In this document: one piece after another, positions 1 through 5,642 of the stretch
How positions within the stretch are numbered: position 1 is the first letter of the stretch
Layout of the letters: each line of letters starts with the position of its first letter
Assembly (NCBI GenBank): GCA_035574455.1
Contig: DATLYT010000099.1
Location: 1 to 11,163, forward strand
Length of the DNA stretch: 11,163 nucleotides
Reading direction: 5' to 3'
From: DATLYT01 sp035574455
GTDB lineage: Bacteria; Bacteroidota; Ignavibacteria; UBA10030
Program-made: the position numbers and the translations under genes
Notes under the pieces: model-generated
What the model was told of the DNA's origin: nothing
The model's database searches: none
Seen by the model: only the letters and a program-made list of their open reading frames with translations

Positions 1-292
1 CCTGAATCATCCCGCTCTCGGAACGTTTGACCTTATCCACCTCCTCCGCCTGTCGTTCGATTGACATATTCTTATGGAGAATACCGATGCCGCCTTCGCG
101 CGCGAGGGCAATTGCCATTTCCGATTCCGTCACGGTATCCATCGCCGCGCTGATGAGGGGGATGTTCAGTTCGATGTGACGAGAAAGCTTGGTGCGCACA
201 TCGGTTTCCCGCGGTAACACCGATGACTTTGCGGGAACCAACAGAACGTCATCGAACGTGATCGCTTCACCGACTATTTTTTTGAAGGGCAT
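1..292 (-). CDS. guaB: Inosine-5'-monophosphate dehydrogenase, N-terminal part (cut by window edge)
   Basis: IMP dehydrogenase oxidises IMP to XMP with NAD+, the committed step of GMP synthesis in the cytosol. The first 97 codons are visible and read MPFKKIVGEAITFDDVLLVP, then a PLISAAMDTVTES stretch and an ALAREGGIGILHKNM stretch. These are hallmark N-terminal segments of the IMPDH TIM barrel. The family is usually near 490 residues, so about four fifths lies off the left edge, including the catalytic cysteine loop and any CBS pair. The ATG at 290-292 is chosen because the IMPDH match begins there and an AAGG ribosome-binding site sits 6 nt upstream. The gene starts 8 bp after the stop of the acyl-CoA dehydrogenase gene on the same strand, so the two are probably cotranscribed. 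Identification is firm; only completeness is unknown. Confidence 0.95.
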   Translation of the reverse strand, partial: MPFKKIVGEAITFDDVLLVPAKSSVLPRETDVRTKLSRHIELNIPLISAAMDTVTESEMAIALAREGGIGILHKNMSIERQAEEVDKVKRSESGMIQ

Positions 293-300
293 AGATAACC

Positions 301-1470
301 TTACTCAAACGCTGGAATTCCCGTTATATCTTCACCGATAATCAACGTGTGCATCTCGTGCGTTCCCTCGTACGTCTTCACCGATTCGAGGTTCGCCGAA
401 TGGCGCATAACCGGATACTCGTCGAGGATGCCGTTCGCGCCAAGAATCTCTCGCGCCATCCGAGCAATTTCAAGAGCATGGTACACATTATTGCGCTTCG
501 CCAGGGAGACCTGCGTGAATTTCGCCTTCCCCTGATCCTTGAGTCGCCCAAGCTGAAGACAAAGCAATTGCGCCTTGGTGATCTCGTTGAGCATGTGGAC
601 GAGCTTTTCCTGCGTCATCTGGAAAGCCGCAATCGGCTTGCCAAACTGGATACGCGTTTTGGCGTAGTTCAATGCCGTTTCGTAGCACGCCATCGCCGAG
701 CCAACTGCTCCCCAGGCGATACCGTAGCGCGCTTGCGTCAGGCACATCAATGGGGACTTTAATCCACCGGACTTCGGCAGCAGGTTCTTTTCCGGGATGA
801 AGCAATCCTGAAACACCAGTTCAGAGGTAACCGATGCCCTGAGTGAATGCTTTCCGGTCATCTCCGGGGCCGAGAAGCCCTTTGTTCCCTTTTCGACAAG
901 AAACCCTTTGATCTCTCCATCGAGTTTCGCCCATACAACTGCCACATCGGCAATGGTGCCGTTGGTAATCCACATCTTTGCACCATTCAAGACAAAGCCG
1001 CCATCTTTTCGTTCCGCCCGTGTTACCATCCCTCCGGGGTTCGAGCCATAATCGGGCTCCGTGAGACCGAAACAACCGATGGCCTCGCCAGCCGCAAGTT
1101 TCGGCAACCAGTAGTCCTTCTGCTCTTCTGAGCCGAAGGTAAAAATCGGATACATCACAAGCCCGCTTTGCACTGAGGCAAAACTCCGCACGCCACTATC
1201 TCCGCGCTCCAATTCTTGCATCATCAAGCCGTAGGCGACGTTGTTCAGCTCAGCGCAACCGTACTTCGCGGGAAGCGTCGCACCAAACAAGCCCAACTCA
1301 GCCATCTTCGGCACGAGGTCCATCGGAAACGTGCCGGCGCGGTAATGCTTTTCGATGATCGGGATGACGTGCTCGTCGACAAACTCGCGGACAGTGTTAC
1401 GGACAAGGATTTCGTCTTGGGAGAGGAGGTCGTCGGTGTTATAGTAATCTACGCCTTGAAACTTCGGCAT
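301..1470 (-). CDS. gcdH: Glutaryl-CoA dehydrogenase-like acyl-CoA dehydrogenase
   Basis: This is a 389-residue FAD-dependent acyl-CoA dehydrogenase, the normal length for the family. It resembles glutaryl-CoA dehydrogenase along its whole length: ELERGDSGVRSFASVQS (86-102), GCFGLTEP (132-139), KMWITNG (165-171), GKHSLRAS (206-213), ARYGIAWG (247-254) and TYEGTH (366-371). The expected catalytic base is Glu368. Glu88, Arg95 and Ser96 align with the human residues that bind the glutaryl carboxylate and support decarboxylation, so true glutaryl-CoA to crotonyl-CoA activity (lysine/tryptophan or aromatic breakdown) is plausible. The usual GSD before the FAD loop is GSN here. The ATG has AAAGGAG upstream, but with a longish 12-nt spacer. 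The gene ends 8 bp before guaB. Other short-chain acyl-CoA substrates cannot be excluded from sequence alone. Confidence 0.88.
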   Translation of the reverse strand: MPKFQGVDYYNTDDLLSQDEILVRNTVREFVDEHVIPIIEKHYRAGTFPMDLVPKMAELGLFGATLPAKYGCAELNNVAYGLMMQELERGDSGVRSFASVQSGLVMYPIFTFGSEEQKDYWLPKLAAGEAIGCFGLTEPDYGSNPGGMVTRAERKDGGFVLNGAKMWITNGTIADVAVVWAKLDGEIKGFLVEKGTKGFSAPEMTGKHSLRASVTSELVFQDCFIPEKNLLPKSGGLKSPLMCLTQARYGIAWGAVGSAMACYETALNYAKTRIQFGKPIAAFQMTQEKLVHMLNEITKAQLLCLQLGRLKDQGKAKFTQVSLAKRNNVYHALEIARMAREILGANGILDEYPVMRHSANLESVKTYEGTHEMHTLIIGEDITGIPAFE

Positions 1471-1589
1471 CGGATCGTATCGCTCCTTTGGAGAATCTGT
1501 TCCCCGGGGGTTCGCTTTGCGACCTGCGGAGGGAATGAGGTGTCTATTCTAAACAACAGAGAAGGAGAAAATGTACCGGAACGTGTAAA

Positions 1590-1618
1590 AAACTACTGAA
1601 AAAACGAAGGAAAGTCAA
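1590..1618 (-). promoter_or_regulatory. Possible sigma-70 promoter for the acyl-CoA dehydrogenase-guaB pair
   Basis: Read on the minus strand, a TTGACT -35 box (five of six consensus bases) is followed after 17 bp by a weak TAGTTT -10 box. Transcription would start about 110 bp before the ATG at 1470. The -10 is poor, so this is only the best candidate in the gap. Confidence 0.25.
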
Positions 1619-1628
1619 GGTAGGAAAA

Positions 1629-1681
1629 AATTGAGCCGACAGCTAATCTTCCCACCACGTCAGAAAAGTGCCGGCTCAATT
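1629..1681. repeat. Inverted repeat, 10-bp arms
   Basis: AATTGAGCCG at 1629-1638 is exactly complementary to CGGCTCAATT at 1672-1681, with a 33-nt loop. There is no flanking T-run. It lies just upstream of the candidate promoter at 1590-1618, so it could be a regulator binding site or an RNA hairpin. The role is unknown. Confidence 0.45.
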
Positions 1682-1901
1682 AAGAAGGAGATATGAGTTG
1701 CACTTAGTTAGACGGAAGATTCGGAAAAAGGTTGCAGTCGTACAGAAAAAATTTTTATCTGAAGGAACCGGTTCTCTCTATATACTACCATTCCCCCGCC
1801 TCCAGTTCCCTCTTGGGAAGCGAAACCCCGGAAAGCAGAATTGTGAGAGGATTCTAACCCAGACGCCTAACTGAAACATTCGGGCATGAGACTGATCATG
1901 C

Positions 1902-3320
1902 TTAGTCGCGCGGCGATGACTCTTCTTCGCGGTGGGCTTTCAGACCGTAACGCTTGATCTTCAGGTAGAGGGTCTTTGGCGTGATGCCTAACATTTGTGC
2001 GGTTTTGACTCGATTCCAGCGGTTGTGCCGAAGAATTTTCTCAATGTGAATCTTTTCAAGTTCCTCGAGTGAGAGCAACTCCGAAACACCGTTGTCGGGA
2101 GTAGTCAGCGGAGGAGATGTAACTGTCCCCGATATGCGCGTAGCAGCGGACAGTGCGGCGTTAATCCAGAGGTCAGACGGCTCAAGTGTATCGTTCTGAC
2201 TGATCACCGTCGCCCCTTCTATCACGTGTTCTAATTCGCGTACGTTGCCGGGCCAATCGTACCGCTGGAGAACTTCTAACGCTGCCGGACTGATTTTCTT
2301 CGGATTCCCCTTGGACTTTCTTTTGAGAAAATAATCAACAAGAAGTGGAATATCGTCCTTCCGCTCTCGCAGACTCGGCAACCTGATACTTACAACGTTG
2401 AGACGGTAGAGTAAATCTTCTCGAAACCTCCCGGCTTTGACTTCATTCTGCAAATTCTTGTTGGTCGCCGAGATGACTCGTACATCGACCTTCATCGATG
2501 TCGTCCCGCCCACCCGACGGAACTCCCCCGTTTCCAGAAACCGCAGGAGCTTCGGCTGAGTCATCGGACTGATATCCCCGACTTCATCGAGAAAGAGTGT
2601 CCCTCCATTCGCCACTTCGACCAGTCCTTGCTTGGTTACATAGGCATTCGTGAAGGCTCCTTTCTCATGTCCGAACAGCTCACTTTCCAGAAGCTGGTCG
2701 GGTATCGAGGCGCAATTCACCGCCACGAACGGGCGATCCTTCCGAGAGCTTTCCTGATGTAAGAGATGAGCAATCAGCTCCTTGCCGGTTCCGCTGGCGC
2801 CTTCGATGAGGACGAAGGCCTCGCTGCTGGCAACTTTTTTGGCATGCTCAAGCGTTTCGCGGAACAGTTTACTCTGGCCGACAATCTCCACAACCCCGCC
2901 GAGCCGGTTCAGCTCTCGTTTCATCACCTCTTTTTCGATCACCAGTTGCCGTCGTTCGAGCGCCCGCTGCACGGTAGCAAGGAGTTGGTCGCGATCGTAC
3001 GGCTTGCTGACAAAGTCATACGCGCCCATCTTGACCGTCTCCACCGCGGTCTTGATGTCAACAACGTTGGTGAGCATGATGACTTGCGTGGTGGGAGAAT
3101 GTTCGGTAATGAACTTAAGAACTTCCAGGCCACTCACCCGCGGCATTTTGATGTCGAGCAAAACGACATCGTACGGTTTCGATTGGATAAGATTGATGGC
3201 TTCGGAGCCGGTGAGGGCGACGTCGACCTGGTATTCGGGGAACTCTTCTAATTCTGTTTGGAGGAGAAAGGTAATGGACTCTTCGTCGTCCACAATCAAG
3301 ATGTGATACTTCTTCGCCAT
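1902..3320 (-). CDS. NtrC-family sigma-54-dependent response regulator
   Basis: A 472-residue three-domain activator. The receiver domain spans about 5-122, with acidic pair Asp11/Asp12, phospho-acceptor Asp56 (LLDIKMP), Thr84 and Lys106. A sigma-54 AAA+ domain follows at about 145-375: Walker A GASGTGKE (174-181), sigma-54-contact loop GAFTNA (221-226), Walker B TLFLDEVGD (241-249), the RFREDLLYRL arginine region (298-307) and WPGNVREL (356-363). A linker of about 390-415 leads to a Fis-type helix-turn-helix (about 420-461, ending in TPKTLYLKIKRYGL). When phosphorylated it should oligomerise and drive sigma-54 RNA polymerase open-complex formation. It follows the stand-alone receiver gene by 36 bp, and its purine-rich ribosome-binding site is in a predicted hairpin. 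The GAFTGA loop is altered to GAFTNA but keeps the key threonine. Targets cannot be told; no clear sigma-54 promoter was recognised here. Confidence 0.95.
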   Translation of the reverse strand: MAKKYHILIVDDEESITFLLQTELEEFPEYQVDVALTGSEAINLIQSKPYDVVLLDIKMPRVSGLEVLKFITEHSPTTQVIMLTNVVDIKTAVETVKMGAYDFVSKPYDRDQLLATVQRALERRQLVIEKEVMKRELNRLGGVVEIVGQSKLFRETLEHAKKVASSEAFVLIEGASGTGKELIAHLLHQESSRKDRPFVAVNCASIPDQLLESELFGHEKGAFTNAYVTKQGLVEVANGGTLFLDEVGDISPMTQPKLLRFLETGEFRRVGGTTSMKVDVRVISATNKNLQNEVKAGRFREDLLYRLNVVSIRLPSLRERKDDIPLLVDYFLKRKSKGNPKKISPAALEVLQRYDWPGNVRELEHVIEGATVISQNDTLEPSDLWINAALSAATRISGTVTSPPLTTPDNGVSELLSLEELEKIHIEKILRHNRWNRVKTAQMLGITPKTLYLKIKRYGLKAHREEESSPRD

Positions 3321-3329
3321 AATGCGAGC

Positions 3330-3356
3330 CCCCTCTCCTCCGTCACGGAGTCGGGG
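3330..3356 (-). promoter_or_regulatory. Hairpin enclosing the ribosome-binding site of the sigma-54 activator gene
   Basis: In the 36-bp gap between the receiver and activator genes the minus strand carries CCCC-GA-CTCCG-TGA-CGGAG-GAGA-GGGG. CTCCG pairs with CGGAG and CCCC with GGGG, placing the GGAGGAGAGGGG ribosome-binding stretch in the 3' arm. The stop codon of the upstream gene abuts the 5' arm (3357-3359). This arrangement suits translational coupling: ribosomes finishing the receiver would open the stem. The pairing is seen; the effect is inferred. Confidence 0.4.
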
Positions 3357-3728
3357 TTAAACGCTGGTGAGCACGCGTTCGACCGTCGTGAGAAGGTCGA
3401 CGAGGTCATACGGCTTACTGACAAAGTCCTCAGCACCTAATTTTTTCGACTCGATGGCGTTCTTGAGGTCGGCAAAGCCCGTGAGCATGATGACCTTCGT
3501 GGTAGGGGAATGCTGCTTGACAAATTTGAGGACTTCAAACCCATCGACCGTCGGCATTTTGATGTCGAGTAAGATCAGGTCGAAGGTGTTTTTTTCGAGA
3601 ATCTTAATGGCTTCGTCGCCATCGCCCGCCATCTGCACAATATACCCCTCACCCTCAAGCTCAGAGCTGAGGACAGTTCTCAGGGCATCTTCATCGTCGA
3701 CAACGAGTATGCGATTTTTTGCAGGCAT
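3357..3728 (-). CDS. Stand-alone receiver (CheY/Spo0F-like) response regulator
   Basis: A 123-residue protein that is a receiver domain from end to end, with no output domain. Asp11/Asp12 (VVDDED) bind Mg2+. Asp55 (LLDIKMP) is the expected phosphorylation site, Thr83 (MLTG) and Lys105 (VSKPYD) complete the active site. Single-domain receivers act as phosphorelay intermediates (as Spo0F) or bind a target protein (as CheY). It is about as long as CheY or Spo0F. The ATG has AAGGAG about 8 nt upstream. It is first in an apparent two-gene operon with the sigma-54 activator, 36 bp downstream, and diverges from a receiver-plus-H-box gene. The receiver of the activator is very similar (shared HSPTT, VSKPYD and LLDIKMP), suggesting duplication or a shared phosphodonor. 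Confidence 0.92.
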   Translation of the reverse strand: MPAKNRILVVDDEDALRTVLSSELEGEGYIVQMAGDGDEAIKILEKNTFDLILLDIKMPTVDGFEVLKFVKQHSPTTKVIMLTGFADLKNAIESKKLGAEDFVSKPYDLVDLLTTVERVLTSV

Positions 3729-3807
3729 GTTGTTCTCTCCTTGCCACCACCTTCCGAATCACAGCTCAAGGAATCCCCCTGCGCGGTGTAGTTGTGAATG
3801 CTGGGTG

Positions 3808-3836
3808 AGTATAGAGAAATTCCGAACGAAAAGCAA
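3808..3836 (-). promoter_or_regulatory. Probable sigma-70 promoter for the receiver-activator operon
   Basis: On the minus strand, TTGCTT (3831-3836) is followed after exactly 17 bp by TATACT (3808-3813), five of six bases of the -10 consensus. Transcription would begin near 3801, giving a leader of about 70 nt before the ATG at 3728. It shares both hexamers, spacing and much of the spacer with the promoter at 5466-5494. Confidence 0.45.
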
Positions 3837-4005
3837 CTGGTTCGTGAAATCTTGCTTGTTGGAATGCTCCGAGGATTCTCAGATTGAGCCGACTGAGGGC
3901 ATTCTCGCCGAACAACCCCACCGAGCGGTTTTCATACTGGAATATTTTCTGTAGCAAACCTTGCAACTCATCCGACCATGCGTTACCTTCTTGCAGATAC
4001 TGCTT

Positions 4006-4704
4006 ATGAGTACCCCCTCTACAACACCGATCAACGTTCTCCTTGTCGATGACGACATGGGGTTCGTGAAGATTATCCAGCACCACCTTCAGAAATTCCA
4101 GGACCAAGAGTTCAAGTTGACGTGGAAGCAAACGGTCGAAGACGCCCTGGTAGAAGTCAAGGGTAACCCCTCACTCGATATCATCATCACCGACTTTCAG
4201 CTTCCGGGTGCAACGGGTTTAGACTTCTGTCTGCAGCTCAACCAGATGAATTGTAACATTCCGATCATCTTCATCACCTCTACGCGCGACTTTAAGTTAG
4301 CAGTTGAGGCGATGAAATTAGGTGTAGAGGATTTTCTCGTCAAGGACGATCTGACCGAATCCTTGCTCCCCAAGACTATCCTCAATGTACTGGAACGCGT
4401 GGAGCGTCGTAAACAGATGCAAGCTGTCGAAAAGCGACTCACCATCGCCGAAAAACAGGCCGAGGCGATCCGTCAGCTCGTCGTTACCGTCTGCCACGAA
4501 TTCAACAACCCGCTCGCTGCCATTAAAATCAGTTCCGACCTCCTCCAACGCCAACAGCTCCCGGAGAACGAGAAGAAGCTGTTAAAACAGTTCGAGGCAT
4601 ACTTTGAGCAAATCGATATGGAAATAAGGCGACTGCGGGACATTAGCTTCGAGAAATACGAGTTCCGCGACCTTCCTTCCTCTTCACAGCCCAAAAGTAC
4701 CTGA
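4006..4704 (+). CDS. Receiver domain fused to a histidine-kinase H-box domain without ATPase
   Basis: A 232-residue protein from the ATG at 4006. The frame can be read from a TTG at 3961, but the receiver homology begins just after MSTPSTTPIN, so the ATG is preferred; neither has a clear ribosome-binding site. The receiver spans about 10-125 with Asp15-17, Asp63 (IITDFQLP), Thr91 and Lys113; the usual Lys-Pro is Lys-Asp (LVKDDLTESLLP), as in a known receiver subgroup. A charged helix (127-155) leads to an intact H-box TVCHEFNNPL (161-170, His164) and a second dimerisation helix (about 187-218). It then stops: there are no N, G1 or G2 boxes of the ATP-binding domain, and none in the sequence after. 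It cannot autophosphorylate by itself and may act as a phosphotransfer protein, comparable in logic to Spo0B. It diverges from the receiver-activator operon. Confidence 0.85.
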   Translation: MSTPSTTPINVLLVDDDMGFVKIIQHHLQKFQDQEFKLTWKQTVEDALVEVKGNPSLDIIITDFQLPGATGLDFCLQLNQMNCNIPIIFITSTRDFKLAVEAMKLGVEDFLVKDDLTESLLPKTILNVLERVERRKQMQAVEKRLTIAEKQAEAIRQLVVTVCHEFNNPLAAIKISSDLLQRQQLPENEKKLLKQFEAYFEQIDMEIRRLRDISFEKYEFRDLPSSSQPKST

Positions 4705-4712
4705 TTCCCACT

Positions 4713-5144
4713 TCATTCCGTCGATTCGTGAAGGGTGTATTCGTGCGTGATTTCTACGCTCTTCGAGAGCATGCTGTGGACAGAACAGTACTTCGACAGC
4801 GAAAGCTCGATGGCATGTTCGACCGCTTTCCTCGTTAACCGCTTACCGTAAATCTGATAGTGCATGTGGATCTTTTTGTACACACGCGGATGGTCCTCTT
4901 CCCGTTCGCCGCTCAATTGGACAACGAAGCGGTCAACCCGCAACCGCTTCTTCAGAAGAATCTCCACCACATCGCTGGCGGTGCAACTGCCGAGTGCCGC
5001 GAGTACCAGCTCCATGGGACTGTTCGCCGCCGCAGGCTGATTCTGATACTCGCTGTCAATCACCATGTAATGGTTGGAACCACCCTTTGCTGCAAAGGCA
5101 TAGCCGGTAATGTGTTGGACGGACATCCGCTTAATTTCACCCAT
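4713..5144 (-). CDS. OsmC-family thiol (redox) protein
   Basis: A 143-residue OsmC/Ohr-superfamily protein closest in feel to the YhfA-like branch. It has the two conserved cysteines: Cys54 in SPMELVLAALGSCTASDV (42-59) and Cys120 in SKYCSVHSML (117-126). OsmC and Ohr proteins reduce organic or inorganic hydroperoxides through such a cysteine pair in a cytosolic dimer; the YhfA-like branch has no firmly assigned substrate, so a specific peroxidase name is not justified. The ATG at 5144 has GGGAG 5 nt upstream; Met7 is a less likely alternative. The stop lies 8 bp from the stop of the convergent receiver/H-box gene, with no terminator between them. Family assignment is strong. Confidence 0.9.
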   Translation of the reverse strand: MGEIKRMSVQHITGYAFAAKGGSNHYMVIDSEYQNQPAAANSPMELVLAALGSCTASDVVEILLKKRLRVDRFVVQLSGEREEDHPRVYKKIHMHYQIYGKRLTRKAVEHAIELSLSKYCSVHSMLSKSVEITHEYTLHESTE

Positions 5145-5209
5145 CGTTGCTCCCGTTGTTCATGACGTGGACACTCATCGGTCTTGAGAGGACACCATCC
5201 TAACTGATG

Positions 5210-5252
5210 CGGAAATCATTTCCGGGAGTTTAGACACACAATTCCCGAAATG
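5210..5252 (-). other. Two overlapping alternative hairpins in the OsmC gene leader
   Basis: CGGAAA-TCA-TTTCCG (5210-5224) is a compact perfect hairpin. Part of it, CATTTC(C)GGGA (5217-5227), can instead pair with TCCCGAAATG (5243-5252) to give 10 pairs with one bulge. The two folds share bases, so only one can form at a time. They lie about 65-110 nt before the OsmC start codon. Function is unknown. Confidence 0.35.
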
Positions 5253-5311
5253 CAAGCGCCCCCGGCAGTCGTACGTTTTGCTGGACTGTGACAACAACAG
5301 TGCAGAGCATC

Positions 5312-5409
5312 ACGCCTGCCTGTCCGCCGCACGCCCCGCCAAGCAGAATGCTTGCGGAAGACGGGCGTGCTGCCGCAACACGCATTTCGGCTTCCGGATA
5401 GGCAGGCGT
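5312..5409. repeat. Large branched GC-rich palindrome (REP-like element)
   Basis: The outer arms ACGCCTGCCTGTCCG (5312-5326) and CGGATAGGCAGGCGT (5395-5409) pair over 15 bp with one G-T. Inside, GCACGCC (5329-5335) pairs with GGCGTGC (5364-5370). This encloses a further hairpin, CCG-C-CAAGCA (5336-5345) with TGCTTG-CGG (5349-5357). GCCG (5372-5375) can pair with CGGC (5388-5391). The result is a cruciform or three-way junction. Immediately after, GGCGTGCAGGCA (5405-5416) is repeated exactly at 10816-10827 and 10855-10866 inside ruvC. This suggests a dispersed repeat family. Confidence 0.65.
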
Positions 5410-5465
5410 GCAGGCATAAAATAGGCTTGTAACACCCACAGTGTATCAGCCGCTTATTGCAGCGG

Positions 5466-5494
5466 TTGCTTCTCGTCCGAATTTTTTTTATACT
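5466..5494 (+). promoter_or_regulatory. Probable sigma-70 promoter of the leader RNA before the Nif3 gene
   Basis: TTGCTT (5466-5471), a 17-bp spacer ending in a run of T, and TATACT (5489-5494). It matches the promoter at 3808-3836 in 23 of 29 positions, including both hexamers. Transcription should begin near 5501. It points toward the terminator at 5607-5642 and the Nif3 gene. Confidence 0.55.
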
Positions 5495-5500
5495 ATCAAC

Positions 5501-5642
5501 CGCATGCAGCAGATTATTACTTGGAAAGGTTGTTAATCGTTGGCGATGTCCAGAACGCAAAGGCCTGACAAACCGATTGTCGTTTTTCTTTCAGAACTAA
5601 ACTCCTAAAAGTGTCCCGCCCAAGAGGCGGGACACTTTTTTT
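5501..5642 (+). ncRNA. Candidate small RNA or attenuator leader upstream of the Nif3 gene
   Basis: A stretch of about 140 nt between a good promoter and a strong terminator, with no protein-coding potential beyond a 10-codon frame. Possible fold: GGTT-GTTA (5528-5535) with TGAC-A-AACC (5566-5574), enclosing hairpin ATCG-TTGG-CGAT (5536-5547). An alternative uses CAG/CTG around the unpaired AACGCAAAGG. No known RNA family (6S, SRP, tmRNA, common riboswitches) was recognised. The 28 nt left between the terminator and the Nif3 ATG are too short for a separate ordinary promoter, which favours a leader whose read-through feeds the downstream operon. An independent sRNA is the main alternative. Confidence 0.45.
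5607..5642 (+). terminator. Strong intrinsic terminator
   Basis: AAAAGTGTCCCGCC (5607-5620) pairs perfectly with GGCGGGACACTTTT (5626-5639) around a CAAGA loop, followed by a T-run through 5642. It has a ten-pair GC-rich core and a textbook U-tract on the plus strand. It lies 28 bp before the Nif3 start codon. Confidence 0.92.

Larger units (their letters stand above)
1471..1901. other. Non-coding gap between two minus-strand genes
   Basis: There are 431 bp without a convincing gene. It holds the upstream region of the acyl-CoA dehydrogenase gene and the downstream region of the sigma-54 activator gene. Visible items are a candidate promoter (1590-1618), a 10-bp inverted repeat with a 33-nt loop (1629-1638 with 1672-1681), a perfect palindrome GAACCGGTTC at 1765-1774, a lone TATACT at 1781-1786, and small hairpins at 1806-1819 and 1884-1901. 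The 1884-1901 hairpin (6-bp stem GCATGA/TCATGC) directly follows the activator stop codon but lacks a T-run, so it is a poor intrinsic terminator. A basic reading frame at 1668-1874 is judged non-coding. Confidence 0.6.
5145..5465. other. Non-coding region upstream of the OsmC gene
   Basis: There are about 320 bp without a credible gene. It contains two mutually exclusive hairpins in what would be the OsmC mRNA leader (5210-5252), a large branched GC-rich palindrome (5312-5409), and a small hairpin CCGCT/AGCGG (5450-5465) next to the promoter at 5466-5494. No good promoter for the OsmC gene was recognised. Minus-strand reading frames here are by-products of the palindrome. Confidence 0.6.

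Noticed and set aside
1668..1874. 68-codon plus-strand frame with GTG start (or TTG at 1698 behind an AAGGAG)
   Set aside because: Composition is basic and featureless, it runs over hairpins and the palindrome, and it points at the back of a minus-strand gene. The ribosome-binding-like AAGAAGGAG also leads an ATG frame of only four codons.
1630..3893. Shared 11-mer ATTGAGCCGAC at 1630 and 3883, and CTACATTGAGG at 8008 and 11126
   Set aside because: Several exact 11-mer matches are expected by chance in 11 kb, and flanks do not agree.
3961..4005. TTG-start N-terminal extension of the receiver/H-box gene
   Set aside because: No ribosome-binding site, not receiver-like, and the ATG at 4006 sits at the usual distance before the first receiver strand.
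3766..4131. Minus-strand 121-codon frame upstream of the lone receiver gene, with a protein-like stretch (KIFQYENRSVGLFGENALSRL)
   Set aside because: Its start lies inside the divergent receiver/H-box gene, it lacks a ribosome-binding site in the free part, and the best promoter of the receiver operon (3808-3836) lies within it. A decayed gene fragment remains possible but cannot be supported.
5504..5536. Ten-codon ORF (MQQIITWKGC) at the start of the leader RNA, as a possible attenuation leader peptide
   Set aside because: No ribosome-binding site, almost no 5' leader, and no codon run tied to a biosynthetic pathway.
5216..5560. Minus-strand frames of 69-114 codons between the OsmC and Nif3 genes
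   Set aside because: They read through the GC-rich palindrome, the promoter and the leader, with no ribosome-binding site and repetitive composition.
5555..5562. ACGCAAAG in the leader, reminiscent of the c-di-GMP (GEMM) riboswitch
   Set aside because: The rest of the GEMM core (the upstream helix with GAAA tetraloop and receptor arrangement) could not be found, so the match is only eight bases.
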